A stretch of 64,000 bases of DNA, from positions 9,868,223 through 9,932,222 of the forward strand of contig NC_057866.1 in NCBI RefSeq assembly GCF_019393635.1. Direction: 5' to 3'. Positions within the stretch are counted from its first letter, which is position 1. Each line of letters opens with the position of its first letter. The notes beneath the pieces were generated by a model. That model was not told where the DNA came from. It ran no database searches and saw only the letters and a program-made list of their open reading frames with translations. The DNA is from Dromiciops gliroides (lineage: Eukaryota > Chordata > Mammalia > Microbiotheria > Microbiotheriidae). Shown piece after piece: positions 1-14,900 of the stretch. Position numbers and translations under genes: made by a program.

Positions 1-716
1 GCCAACAGATGACAAAGAGAAAATTTAGAGACTCTGAAATACACAAAATATACATATAGTATTGCATGCTATCAACCCAAATTTTATAACAAGGCATTAT
101 AAACACTGCATAAAAGGAAAAGAATAAATTCAGATTTCTTTGGTACGAAGGGAGAGTCAAAATTTTCCCATGGATTTCCCAGATGATAGGGGTTCCATTC
201 CCCTAAACTCTGTGATGTGGCTGGGATAATAAAATAGACATGTATTTGTGTGATATGTATAGGTATGCGTGGGTATAAATACTGCAGAGAACATGGTAAG
301 GTTTCAACTTGTCCAAGAGTGGTAAGCAGGATGGGGAAAACAAATTACACAAAAATGAAGATGTAAATGGAAAGAACAACTCCCTTCCCCCTCCAAAAAT
401 CCTATAGATACCTTGACTAATAATAAATATCTTAAGAAGAGATAGGAGAATATGCTGCTCTCTACTTTGCAGAAGTGAGGGAAGATGGGAACAGGATGTT
501 GTACATCTTGTCAGACCAAGTTCATGGGTAGGTTGGTTTTGTTCAACTACTTTCCCTCCCACACCCTTCTTTCTTTTTTCTTCTTTGCTGTAAAGGATGG
601 CTATTTGATTTGGTGAGGGAGATGGGATCTATTGGAAGGGAAGGCAATGTAAAATGACAAGATGGCAATAAGCTTACAAAATGATTTTTAAACTTAGTTG
701 AGGTGTATGTGTGCCA
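1..716. other. 5' flank of gene A, nothing recognised
   Basis: No exon, SINE or LINE was recognised by eye. The open frames here are short and carry no familiar motif. Confidence 0.4.
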
Positions 717-723
717 TATAAAA
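717..723 (+). promoter_or_regulatory. TATA-like box upstream of gene A
   Basis: TATAAAA lies about 190 bases before the start codon with CCAAT close after it. The spacing would allow a short 5' UTR within exon 1. It is a weak call based on one motif, and no other promoter element was recognised. Confidence 0.2.
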
Positions 724-910
724 TGCACCAATGTTCAGACTTGCTCAATGATGTTGGATAAATGAAATTTAAATGCAGTGAAGTCATGCCAAATGCCCAA
801 GGGCTGCTGAATAAAACCTGACTGGGAGCAGGAGGCAGTCAGTCCAAGAGGCCAAAGCTAAGTGCTGTGTGCAGGGAAGCCAGTGCTGCCAGAGGCTGGG
901 AAGGATCAGT

Positions 911-1300
911 ATGGGGTTCTCAGAGTTACTTGGAACCATTGGGGGAATGGGGCACTTCCAGGTCTTACAGACTGCACTGATGTTCATTACTGGGATATTG
1001 GTGGCTTGTCAAACTTACTTAGAGAATTTCACTGCAGTGGTCCCAGAACACCACTGTCGGCTCCAGAACCAGACAAATGTTGAGGCTCCTTTTCTGGGAG
1101 ATGGCAGGGACTCTGACCTGCTGAAAGTGTCCATTCCCATGGATAAGCATGGAAAGCCTGAGACCTGCCTCAGGTTCACTGAACTTCAGTGGCAACTCCT
1201 GAATCCAAATGCCACAGAGCAGACAAGACTGGTCACTGAGGACTGCCTGGATGGATGGGTCTATGACAAGAGTGAATTATCCTCATCTATTGTTACTGAG
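911..1300 (+). CDS. Gene A exon 1 (residues 1-130)
   Basis: Encodes the N-terminus, helix 1 and the first extracellular loop. Family hallmarks are the short N-terminus MGFSELL, the loop sequence LENFTAVVP, three N-glycosylation sequons and the DGWVYD motif before the exon end. The coding part ends at phase 0 after residue E130 at a donor GAG|GTCAGT. The 5' UTR extends upstream for an unknown distance. Confidence 0.93.
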
Positions 1301-4300
1301 GTCAGTAGAAAGGAGCTGCTTTGTTAAATTCCTCACTTTCCCCTTTACCTTTTGATCCAGAAAACAGCACCAAAATCCCAATTCTCTTTTCCCACACTGA
1401 ACTCCTCCCAGGAAAATCAGGAGGAAAAAAGTCTGGGGCAAAGTCTTTGGGCAAGTTGTTTTGCATTTGCATTCACTCCATGGTGTGAGGGACCCTCTTT
1501 GTCATCTAGCTCAGTCTAGCTGCACTGAGAGACTGGGAGAGGGGAAGTTTGACCAGAGTAGTAATGAGGCCTTCTGGGTGTTTTGTGTGGCTTCACTTGT
1601 TTGGGATTGGATATCTTATGCTCCAAACCATGAGCCAAAGTGCAGTAAAACATACACACATATGACCAAATAAGACTGGTTCCTGGGGAATGCTGGGGAC
1701 CCGGAGCCATATTGCTCCTCTGTTGCCAAGGACAAGAGTTCAGCCTGAACCAGGTGTTGGCTAGACTGAAATTAGAAAAAACACCCACATTTCTCTGTGA
1801 GATAGTAGAAGGACCCAGGGTAGAACCAGGCTAAATTCCTGGAAGTATATAAGGCAGAGATACTCAGTAATCTCACAATTTAAGAAGTATTATATGTCCT
1901 ATAGTGGACAAAGGTGAGCTAAGTAGTTTATGTGGTTACAACTGACTGTATGTGGGGTACTGGATGAACAGATCCTAGGGCTGTTCTAGAGGGGTTTCCA
2001 GTACCTGTTTGTGAAGGACTAGGAGTCTTCTGAGGTCCTTGCCAGCTCAGCAATGCTCTGGTTCTCTGACCTCATAGAAGTGAATGAATTTGTATTCAAT
2101 AAACCTCAGCTATTAGCCTGAGAGACTGGTAGAGTCTAGTGCTTGATATACAAGGTGTTGATTCTATCCTATAATACATATCCACTTACTCATTAAATAT
2201 TATTTCATGTCTGAGGCCACATCCCAGAAGAATAGAACTAAATGGTTGGTGAATTCCTGTAAAGAAGGAAGTGAGCCACATTGGTAGCCAGAGGGTGGGT
2301 ACGGATAGGGTCATATAATGTGTAGTGTGACATCCTGTCCTAATCTGCTGGGGCCATGACCTTTTTACAACTACCTAAACCCCTGAAGAGTCCTAACAGA
2401 AGACTATGTCAAAAATATTTTAAAGTAAATTTCTCTAAAAAGGACTTGTTTCTCAAACATATAGAAAGTGGAATCAAATTTCATAAGAACATGATTCATT
2501 CCCCAACTGAAAATAGCCAATGAATATAAACAAGGAGTTCCCAGAAGAAGACATCAAAGCTATCTATAGTCATGGAAAATGCTCTAAATCACTGTTGATA
2601 AGAAAAATGCAAATCAAAACAACTCTGAGGTACCGCCTCACACCTATCAGCTTGGCTAATGTGAAGGAAAAGGGATAAAGCACCGGCCCTGGATTCAGGA
2701 GGACCTGAGTTCAAATTCGGCCTCAGACACTTGACTTACTAGCTGTGTGACCCTGGGCAAGTCACTTAACCCCAATTGCCTCACCAAAAACAAAAAGAAA
2801 AAAAAGAAGAGGAAATCAGCAATTGTTGGAGGGAATGTGGAAAAACTGGGACACATGCAGTGCTTGGTGGAGTTACAAATTGATGCAACCATTCAGGAGA
2901 GGAATTTGGAACTATTCCTAAAGGATATAAAACTATGCATATCCTTGTGCCAGCAATGGTGATACTAGGCCAGTATCCCACAAACATCAAAGGAAAAAGA
3001 AAAGAACACACCTCTAAGAAAGATTGATAATAGTTATTTTTGAAGTGGCAAGGAATTGTAAATTGAGGGGATGATCATCAGTTGGGGAAATGGCTGGACA
3101 AGTTGTGGTATATGATTGAGACAGAATACTGTTGTGCTGTCTCCTCCTGGATCACTGCCTTGTCATGATGGAGTGTGTATGGGCCAAGAAGCAAAAGTTA
3201 GAATTGAACATGGAACAACTAATTTAAGATCCAAAAAAGGGAATTGCTTACCTTCTCCACAGTGGGTGGGGGAAGGAAAGAGAGAATTTGGAACTGAATT
3301 TTGCAAATGAATGTTGAAAATTGTTTTAACATATGATCAGGGGAAAATAAAATACTAAATTAAAAACCATTGAAAAGGGAGCATGACAAATACATATATT
3401 GTCACATTATTTAGTTAACGTATATGCAGAGTAGTAGGCTTCCACCAGTTGCGGACGACCATGGATCAGCACCTTGAAGAGCCACAGGCCACAGTGTGGC
3501 TGTTCAGGCCGATACAGGAGCCATATGTCAAGCTGCCTAAGTCAAAAACGAGAATTAAGGTTGCTGGGGAAATATCAACAATCACAGATATGCAGATAAC
3601 ACCACACTGATGGCAGAATGTGAAGAAGAATTAAGAAGCCTCTTGATGAGGTCAAAGAGGAGAGTATAAGAGCTGGCTTGAAGATTTACATTAAAAAACT
3701 GGTTCCATCACTTCTTGTCAAGTAGAGGGAGAAGAAATGGAAGCAATGGCAGGTTGTAAATTCTTAGGCTGAAAAATCACTGCAGACACAGACTGCAGTG
3801 ATGAACTTAAAAGGTGCTTGCTCCTTGGAAGGAGAGCTATGGCAAATCTAGATGGCACACTGAAAAGCAGAGGCATCACCTTGCTTACAAAGGTCCATGT
3901 GACTAAAGCTATGGCTTTTCCAGAAGCAATGAATGGTTGTGAGAGCTGGACTATAAGGAGAGCTGAGCACCACACAATTGATGCTTCTGAATTGTGATGC
4001 CAGAGAAGACTTTTGAAAGTCCCTTGGATGGCAAGGAAAACAAATTAGCCAATGCTTAAGGAAATTAATGCAGACTATTCACTGGAAGCTCGAATACTGA
4101 AACTGAAGCTGAAATACTTTGGCCACATGATGAGAAGATGGGAGTCGTTAGGAAAGACCCTGACGCTGGGAAAGCTTGAAGGCAGAAAAGGAAAGGGGAT
4201 GGCAGAGGGTGAGGTGGAGAGATAGTCATGGAAGCAATGAACATGACCTTGGGCAGCCTTCAGGAAATACTGGAGGATATGTAGGAATCTATGAAAGAGC

Positions 4301-7300
4301 ATGGGAACCACCAGGATGTTGGAACATTAGCCAGCTGGCAAGCCTGAATTGAGCTGCCTTCTGAGGACAGCTTGTTGGCTACTGTTAGTGTTTTCTTTTG
4401 GTGGGTTTGTATCTGTTCACAGGCTCCTGTGAGTACTTAGGCTGACTACATTCTGCTATGGTATGAAGTAAAGGTTCTCCTCTTTCCAATAAGCAATTAA
4501 CTCCCCAATGTGCTTGCAGAGGATCTGAGGTCTCCTGTTCCACAAGTGTGGAAATGGACATATATTTTGAGATTTCCATGAATAAAATGAGGAGTAACAG
4601 GAAGAATAAAAAGAAAAACTTAACTTTGGAGCTCAATTACTGGTAATTGGCACTTCCACTTGAACCCAGCATTAGTGGGTCCTAGGACACAGGGTTATTT
4701 TGATAATTCCCATTCTTCAATGCATAAAACAACAGAATATATGAAAAGATAATTTTCTATAATACTTTTTTTTTGGAAGGGCAATGAGGGTTAAGTGACT
4801 TGCCCATGGTCACACAGCTAGTGTCGATCGTCTGAAGCCTGATTCGAACCCAGGTCTTCCTGAATCCAGGGCCGGTGTTTTATCCACTGTGCCACCTAGC
4901 TGCCCCAAGATAATTTTCAAAAGAGGAAAACAATAGGGTAATATTGACTTTTAAAAACACACAACATATCTAAAAATCAAAGACATGCAAATTATAACAA
5001 CTTGGAGAGGCGACCACAATCCATAAAATTAGAAAAATAGTTAAAAGCAGAAAAATACCATATTGGTGGAATTGTGAAAAACAGTCCCATTCATTCCTGG
5101 TTGTTTAAATTTCTAACTTGAACTGGTGGGATTTATACCAGGAATGCACAGCTGGTTCAATATTAGGAAAACTAATAGCATAATTGAATATATCAATAAA
5201 AAACTAATACAAATCATATTATTATCTCAATAGATGAAGAAAAAGGCCTTTGATAAAATACAGCACCCATTCCTATTAAAAACACTGGAGAGCATAGGAA
5301 TAAAAAGAGCCTTCCTTAAAATGATAAGTACTCTTTACCTAAAACCATCAGCAAGCTTTATCTGTAATGGAGATAAGCTAGAAGCCTTGCCAATACAAAC
5401 AGGGGTGAAGCAACAATGCCCATTATCACCCCTATTATTTAATATTGTACCAGAAATGTTAGATATAGCAATAAGAGAAGAAAAAGAAATTAAAGGAATT
5501 AGAATAGGTAATGAGGAAACAAAACAATCACTCTTTGCAGATGATATGATGTTATGCCTAGAAATCCTAGAGAATGAACTAAAAAACTACTGGAAATTAT
5601 TAGCAACTTTGGGCAGCTAGGTGGTACAGCACTAGCCCTGGATTCAGGAGGACCTGAGTTCAAATCCATCCTCAGACACTTGACACTTACTAGCTGTGTG
5701 ACTCTGGGAAAATCACTTAACCCTCATTGCCCTGCAAAAAAATAAAAAAGAAAAGAAATTATTAGCAACTTTAGCAAAGCTGCAGGATACAAAAAACCCA
5801 TATAAATCATCATCATTTCCATATATTACCAACAAAGTCCAGTAACAACAGAAACAGCAACAGCAACAATAGAAAGAGAAATTCCATTTAAAATAACTGT
5901 GGCCAATATAAAATACTTGGGAGTGTACCTACCAAGACAAATGAAGAAAATATATGACCAGAACTACAAAACACTTTTCACACAAATAAAGACAGATCTA
6001 AATAATTGGACAAATATTAATTGCTCATAGGTAGGCCAAGCCAAAATGATAAAAATGACAATCCTAAGTTAATTTATTTGTTTAGTGCTATACTAAACAA
6101 ACTAGCAAAAATATTTTATAGATCTAGAAAAAATAATAACAAAGTTCATCTGGAAAAACAAAAGTTCAAGGATATCATGGAAATCTGTGAAAATAAAAAT
6201 AAAAAAGGTGGTCTAGCAGTACCAGATCTCAAACTGTATTATAAAGGGGTAATTATCAAAATAATCTAATACTGGCTAAGAAATAGAGAAGTGGATCAGT
6301 GGAATAGAATAAGTATAAAGTACACTATAGTAAATTATTATAGTAATCTAGTACATGATAAACCCAAAGATCCAAGGTTTGGAACAAAAATTCACTATTT
6401 GACAAAAACTGCTAGGAAAACTGGAAAACAGTATGGCAGAAACTAGGTATAGGCCAACATTTCACACTGTTTACAAAAATAAGGTCAAAATGGGTACATG
6501 ATTTATACATAAAGGAAGATACCATAAGCAAATTCAAAGAGTATTGAATCTTTCATGTCAGATTTATGAACACAGGAAGAATTTATGACTAAAGAAGATA
6601 TAGAAAGTAAAACAAAATGTAAAAAAGATCATTTTGATTATATAAGATTAAAAAAGGTTTTGCACAAACAAAACTAATATAACCAACATTACAAGGGAAG
6701 CAGAAAACCAGGAAAGAATTTTTGAAACAAATTATCTCTGATAAAGGCCTCATTTCTCAAATATAGAGAGAACTGAGTCAAATTTATAAAAATACAAGTC
6801 ATTCCCCAATTTATAAATGGTCAAAGGATATGAACAGGCAGTTTTAAGACAAAGAAATTAAAGCTATCTATAATCATTTGAAAAAATGCTCTAGATCACT
6901 ATTGATCAGAAAAATGCAAATTAAAACAACTCTGAGGTATCACCTCATACCTATCAGAGTGGCAAATATAACAAAATGGAAAATATGGAATGTTGGAGGG
7001 GATGTGGGAAAGTTGGGACACTAATCCACTGTTGGTGGAGTTTTGAAGAGATCCAACCATTCTGGAGAGCAATTTGGAACTATGCCTGAAGGGCTATAGA
7101 AATGTGTATACTCTTTGATCCAGCAATACCACTGCTATATTTATATCTCAAAGATATCCCCCAAAAGAGAAAAAGACCTATTTGTACAAAAATATTTATA
7201 GCAGCTCTTTTTGTGGTGGCTTAGAATTGGTAATCAAAGGAAGGCTCATCAATTGGGGAATGGCTAAACAAGCTATGGTATATGATGGCGATGGAATATT

Positions 7301-8922
7301 ATTGTGATATAAGAAATGACAAGCAGGATGATTTCAGAAAGTCATGGAAAGACTGGTATGAACTGACATATAGTGAAGTGATCAGAACCAAGAGAACATT
7401 GTGTACAGGGACAGCAATATTGTTTGATGAAGAACTGTGAAAGACTTGATTATTCTCAACAATACAATGATCCAAGACAATCCCAAAGCACTATCGATGT
7501 AATATACCATCCACCTCCAAAGAAAGAACTGATATAGATGGAACACAGACTGAAGCAGGCGATTTTTCCACCTTCTTTCATTTTTATTCTTTTATTCAAG
7601 TTTTCATATACAAAATGACTAATATGGTCATGTTTTACATAATCGTATATGTATAACTTATATCTGATAGCTTGCTATCTCAGGGAGGGGTGGGGAGGGA
7701 GGAAGAGATAAAAATTGGAACACAAAAGTATAAATAAAAATGGTTGTTACTTTAAAAAAATAATCTTGCTGGATAGCGATTAGTAGTTCACTGTGAAGGG
7801 CACAAACATAATTATAATCTTTGATCCATAACTTGCTGGTTAGCAATATTCCGTTCCAAAGCAAAAAGTCATAAGGTTAAAAATTTACATAGCAACATTA
7901 TAATTGTAATTGATAAAGTTAAACTTAAAAGATAATTCATTAAACATGTAATTGGTGAATATTGGCCAAATCTGAGAAATATTAAGATATACAAGACTTT
8001 CCACTTGGGATCATATAGTCCTTCCTTTGGGGGGGGGCGGGGCAGTGAGGGTTAAATGACTTGTCCAAGGTCACACAGCTAATAAATGTCAAGTATCTGG
8101 GATCAGATTTGAACTCAGGTCCTCCTGAATCCAGGGCTGATGCTTTATCCACTGGGCCACCTAGCTGATCCCCACAGTCATTCTTTCTCCTCTTTCCCTC
8201 ACCCACTTTTTCCCCACCTCTCCTTCAGTGGGACCTGGTGTGTGGACAGAAGTCACTGAAGTCAATTACTCGGACAATATATGTGGGAGGATTCCAGATA
8301 GGAAGTGTTGCTTGGGGGATACTGTCTGACAGGTAAGTGAAGTACTCAGGTAAAAGTAGGTGTTCAGTGGATAAACAAAGGTACTTGAAATGCGATGGTA
8401 CCATATCTATCCTAGCTTCTAAAACAGAGATGGCCCAAGGGAAACTGACAAGGAGCAGAACCTGAGAGACTTCTTGAAGTCTTCTTTCTGCCCTTCTCCA
8501 AGCAACCTCCTGGTATTCACTAGTGGCCAGGGGTCTTTCAGGGACATCTGGAGCTCATTCTGACTGTTTCTTCCTCAAAATGAATATGGCCAATGCCTTT
8601 GAAGATAAACGAAGCAATGCTGTTGACTAGATGCATCACATTATTTTCCAGACTATGAAGACCACTACTTGAGCCACAGACCAGCCAGAATCCCAGGCAG
8701 GAGGATTTCTTATATCTCTCCATGTGGTGTGTAGACATTCACATTAGGCAAGCTATAACACTTGCATCCTAAACACAGTGGAAAATAGATCATTTCTCCC
8801 TGTTTTCTAGCCTGTGGACTTAAGTTTGGAAGGCAGGACACAGGTGAGATTCAAATATGCAGAACAAGAATAGGATTTATGAAGCAGCCTTTGTGCTTCT
8901 CTCTGTCTTCTGTCTGTCTGTT

Positions 8923-8979
<57 letters not shown>

Positions 8980-11900
8980 GACAACACAGAGAAGAAACTC
9001 CAACTTCCTCCCTTTGGGGGAATTTTTCCCTATTGATGTTGTGAATTTTCTCCTTACTATTAGGCTTAGGATGGATTATTATCTTAAAATATATATTTAG
9101 GTTTACATGGCTAATTATTTGCTTTGGCTGCTGACAACGTAATTGTAAAATAAAAGTGATCAATTCAGAGAATATTAAAGGAATTGATTGAGACCCCTCG
9201 TCACAGTGAAAGCCAAGAGTCAGGGCAGCTAGGTGGCACAGTGGATAGAGCACCGGTCCTGGATTCAGGAGGACCTGAGTTCAAATCCAGCCTCAGACAC
9301 TTAACACTTACTAGCTGTGTGACCCTGGGCAAGTCACTTAACTCCTATTGCCTCACTTAAAAAAAAAAAGCCAAGAGTCCCGGCAAAATATTAATTTGGC
9401 TAAGTCTTAACTCTTTAAGTCAGGCTGTCTGACCTCATTTGGAATGCAGGTAACAGAGAATGTATTGTTTGACAATAAGGGCTAACATGAGCTTTCTATA
9501 TTAATTTTCTTTAAAGTATTTACACGTTGACAGGGGGCAGTGCCTTACCAAACAGACTGAATCTTAGATGGCAGCTTTTCAGACACCAGCAATAGACACT
9601 GCAATACTTTTGGGGATAAGGGATGGGGTGCCTGGCCTGGGGACAATAGGATCTACCAGCTGTGTGTACAGAGCACCTCCCATATGATGCACTTGGCTCA
9701 GGATGGATGGTGGTTAGGGAAAGTGAGGAGACAACCTCATTCTTTAGGTTTTCTATAGCAGAGATGGAGGGGAATTGCTCTTTCCACCTAGGGAAATTCA
9801 AAGCATGTGTTTCAGAATATTGCCAGAGAGGAGAAAAAGAAGTCAGGCAATCACCAAAATTTGGTGTGTGGTACCATTTTGTGACTCTGTCCTAGGTTTG
9901 GGAGGAGAACAGTTCTGCGGTGGGCCTCTTTGTTGGCCATCATTGCTGGTACCTGTACAGCCTTTATGCCCACCTTTGCTGCCTATGCCACAACCAGATT
10001 CCTCACTGGTGCTGCACTATCGGGCATCTACCACACCAGAAACTGCCTGAGTAAGTAGTATGGAGAAAGTCACATCCTTGTGGCTATACTCTGGGGAGGA
10101 ACACAGAAAGATCAGGGTGTTCTGAGCCTGGCCAAGCAGGGAGCAGACGAGTTCAGGAAAACTGCATTATAAATGTAATAGAAGTAGCACAAGAGGAAAC
10201 ACCTCCTGGGGATACTGAGTACAGAGCTGGCCTTGATGACAGGAAGTACAGGGGCACACTCCCACCTGTGACTCTTGTAGCACTGTGACCCTGGGCAAGT
10301 CAAAGAACCCCTGGGTGGAAGAGGTAACTCTAACACTATAGGATGCAGAAAAGGTACCAATGTGAATGGACAGAAGGAATTTGTCCCTCCTTGGAATTCT
10401 CTTTTACCAAGGAAATCACAGGTTCATTTGCTCTCCTTCTCACTCTTCCTCTCCCCCTCCCTTATGGTCTCCCTGTCCTCTTCCTCTCTTCCCTGCACTC
10501 TTCCTCTCCCTCTCCCTCTTCCTCTCCCCCCACCCACAACTGATTGACATATTTAGAAAGTACAAAATCCTGTGCAGTGGGTAACCCATGTAGACTTCCC
10601 CATTTTTCATGAAGGACTCAGTTGGGGGCATTCTGTCCTCTCCATCTTTTCATACTTAATCTTTATCACTTTATTACATTCACTTTTGAATTTTGGTATG
10701 TAGTTCTTTCCATTCCCATTGATGTAGTGAGTGTGCAGATTGATTTCTTGGCTCTGCTGACTTCACTCTGCACCAGTTCATGTAGATCTTTTCATGCTTC
10801 TCTTTATTCATCATAGTCATCATTTTTACAGCAAAATAATATTCTGTTACATTTGTGTATCACAATTTGTTTAGGCACTTCCCAATCAATGGGCATCTAC
10901 TTGGTTTCCAAATCTTTGCTACCCCAAAATGTGCTTCTCTAAGCATTTTTAGGTACAAGAGGACTTTTTCCTGTGAGTGGTTTCCTTGAGGAATAAGCCA
11001 TCCACCATGGTTTCTGTTTCCAAGGGTACAGACATCACTGTCACTTTATTTGCTCTAATTCCAGAATACCTTTGAAAATGGCTATTTGCTTTCACAGTTC
11101 TACAATGTATTAGGGTACCTCTCTTTCAAGGACCCCTCCAAAATTGACCATAGCCATTTGGGATCATCTTTGCTAATTTTTCAGGGTCTGTGGTAAAATC
11201 TTGGGTTGTTTCCACTCACGTTTCTCTTATGAGATATTTGCAGCTTTCTTTCATTGGGTTGTGAAGACTTTTGAGAACGTTCTCTTCCTCTTGGAACTAT
11301 TTGTTCACATCCTTTATTCACCTATCTACTGAGAAATAGCTATTAGTAATATTCATATATATGTATAAATATATGTATGTATGTGTATATCTTGGACACC
11401 AAAAGATTTCATATAAGGTATCAGAGTAATTTGTTACAGACATTTCCCCCCCACCCCATCACCATTTCCCTTCTTATCCTGAGTGCATTACTTTTGTCTT
11501 TGGGGAAATCAAATTTATCAATGTTATCTTTAGTAATTGTCCCTATCCATTCATTGGTTAAGAATACATTTCCTATTATTTTTTACAGGAAAAAAAAGAA
11601 AAAAGAAAAGAAAAAGACAAAAAAGTTACTTTGTAATTGTTTAGGGAAAAAGCACATACATAAAAAGAGTACATGGGGGACCGCCCCTCTAGACAAAATT
11701 TCCCCTTTCTCCTTTTCCTATATTATTTACATATTGTTTGATAGCTTAGGGTATTCTATTCTGTTATTTTTTACAGGAAAAAAAGAAAAAATAAAATAAA
11801 AAGAGAAAAAAGCATACGTTCCCTAGCCATAGCTGTGAGAGGCATAGGATCTGCTTCTCTTCTACTTTTTAATACTATGATCTTCAATGATAATAGTGTA

Positions 11901-14900
11901 TATACATTTAGAATGTATTGATGAATATGGTATAAGGTTTTGGTCTAAACCCAATTTCTATCAGACTGCTTTCCATGGGCATGGACAGGTTTATTTTTGG
12001 TTTTTGATGTAGTATTTACATTCCCAGCCCTTAGTACAATGCCTACTAAATGGTAAAAGTTTAATAATGTTACTAATAGGCTGATGGATTGATTAGTCAG
12101 TTGAGTGGCAGAGTGAATAGATAGAATGCTGAACACAGTATAAGAGAGAACAGAGTTTGGATCTTGCCTGACATATTTACAAACTCTGTGATGCTACACA
12201 AGTAACTCAACCTCTGTCAGCCTCACTTTACTCTTTTGTAAAATGGGAATGAAATAGCACTCCCCTCATAGGGTTATCTTGAGGATCAAACAAATTAACA
12301 CATTAAAAGTCCTTTACAAGCCTTAAAGCACTATACAAATTCTAAAGAGTCTCATTATTAGTATTACTGTCATCATTCTTACAAATAATTGGTGAGAATG
12401 AAAGCTCCTTGAAGCCAGTGATACCGCCAGCCTGACACATAGCAGGAGATTAATAAGTATCTGCTGAATGGAAACACTGGTGTACTTGCACTATCCAGCT
12501 GATGGAAGTTAAGCTCCTTGAGGGCAGACAGGGATCCATTTCTGTGTATGTGCCTCCACCACCTAGCACAGGGAGTGCTTAGTAGGTTACAGAGCAAATA
12601 TTTGTTGAAATATTTACTGTTGAACCACTGAACAACCACCAGTGGGTGGCCAAATTCTTGTCAGTCCTGCTGATCCATTCTCTCTGCACTTCAGGAAGCC
12701 TAATTGTTTGTCTTGCTTTTCCTTTAAGCCTTAGAGTGGACCCCTACTGAGAGACGGATCCTGGTGAACACTTGTAATTCATATGCCTTCACTTTTGGAC
12801 ACATGATCCTGGCCGGCTGGGCCTACCTGGTCAGAGATTGGCGCCGGCTGCAGTTCTCCATTTCGGGCTCATTTGGGATTGTGCTCCTTTTTTCTCTGTA
12901 TGTGGAGAGGACAGCAAAGAAACATTCTAATCCTACAGTCCTTGAGTTCTGTAGCATTTATTAAGCACCTACTATGTGCTGGCCCTGGGCTAAGGACTAT
13001 CAAAGACTCAAAGTGGAGAGGCTGAGGGGCAGGCAAGGGGACATTTCTGGGGGAATGTGGCAGGGAGAAAGGCTGCTTTGCAAAGCTGCTCCGAAGCCCT
13101 CCTAAGTCTTTCTCCTCCTCACTGGCCTTGTACTGTAGAGAGAAAGTTCTGCTGTGCAATGCAGGATGGTGCCACCAGGCCCAAAGAGGACTGCTCATGC
13201 TTCTGGGAACATGAGAGCTCCACCAGGGCCATCTGTCAGAACTCCCTGGGTTTCATGCACAGCTAAGAATCCAGAAAGGCTATTTCCTCTGTGTGCCAGG
13301 CCCAGCAGACTCCCACACTGATCTGACTCTCCCCAAGAGCTGCCCTTTATAGAGCACTTTCAGGTTTCCAAAGGGTTTCCCCCATCTCATGGCACTGGGG
13401 CTCGCACAACAAGCCTGGGGGGAGGTGCCATTATTATCCCCATTTTGCTGATGAGGAAACTGAACCTGAGGACAGTGAGTAAAGTTCATGTGGAATCTCT
13501 GGTGCTCTGGGCATGCTGGGTCCCCCCTCAGAGGCCTGTGAGGAATCCCTGACCAGTACCCTGGGTGACCCCCGGGCCCTGGAGCAGCTACATCCCCAGG
13601 ACAATCCCTGAGGTCTGACCCTGAGAAGCCCTAGTTTTCTTCCAAGCTCAGGGCAGGTGCCACCCTCCAAGTGACACATTTCAGCTGCTGCCACCTCTTG
13701 GGGGCTCCCTCCCCACCCCTACCAAGGACTTCAGATTACTTGGGGGCTAGTCTGAATGAAATTCCCTGTTCACAAGTCACTTCCCCTCACAGAATGCAAG
13801 CTTCTGTAAGAGAGGGAATGTTTGTAATTTGGCCACTCTGTCCAGGGGCTGGCACTGGGGCGGGCACATAGTAGGCCTTTGGACATGCTTATTGGCTGAT
13901 TTACTCATCAGTCAGGATGTCTTGGGTGACTAAAAGCTGCCTTGCAAGGTCCCTTTACAGGCCCAAGGTTATTTCTAGTCTTGATGAAACCATGTGGGCA
14001 CATCAATGTCAGTGCCAACCAGCCTTTCCAAGATGAGCAAGGAGGGGAATGTTAGTAGATCTATCCATGCCCAAGGAAAACTTATACCAGGAATAGGATC
14101 CCTCAGGAGCAATCAGGAAAGGGACTCCCCCTCTGGACCACCTTCCTGAGTCTGGGGCCTACCTATTTTGGGAATGTATCCTTTGGGGAGGGAAGTGGTC
14201 TGCAACTTATCCCAATAACCTCTGCCCACTGAGTATGGCTCTGGAATAGAGCCATTGATAACTGTAATCACACCAGGGCCAAGGGGGCCTCCCTGTGCTT
14301 GGGTCCACTCCTCAGGCCTTTTCCTTTCTCTCCTTGCTCTCTCAGGGCCCTTCCAGAATCTGCTTGTTGGCTAATCACCCACAACAAACTCGATGCAGCT
14401 GTGAAGACCCTTCAGAAGGTGGCCTGGATCAATGGACACAAGGAGCAGGGGAGGAAGCTCACTCTGGAAGTAGGGCCCAGAGCAATCCTCACTGCATCCA
14501 TAACCCTGTTCCCAAGAATAGAGTCCCAGAGGGCATTGCTAATTTGGGGATTTCTACCCAGTCTGTTTTTAAATGAATAACATCTTCTGGGTTGTGAAGG
14601 TAAAATACAGACCTCACACAGAAGGAAAGTTAAGGATAAAGCTAGTATGGAAACCACTTGGCAGGGGTAGAGAAAATGTTTCAGGCAGCTGGGATGAGCC
14701 CCTTCTTATCGCTGAGCCCTGAACTTCGCACTGAATCTTCTATCAGCCAAAGCAGAGCATTCTGGAGTAGAAAGCTGATGTTCTGAGAAATCAAACATCT
14801 CTCTATTTAGAGAAATACTTTCTCTCCTGCTAGTGGCTTGAGCTCCTAGTGTTGTGCTTTCTTTAGTGATTAACAGTGAAGAGTCATTTTCTCTGTCAAC

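Noticed and set aside
3440-3530. GC-rich insert in the RTE/BovB copy that might be a separate small element
   Set aside because: Too short and without clear borders; left within the LINE annotation.
13057-13500. GC-richer block with several overlapping frames in gene A intron 4
   Set aside because: No family motif, start context or splice signals; part of it is a MIR fragment.
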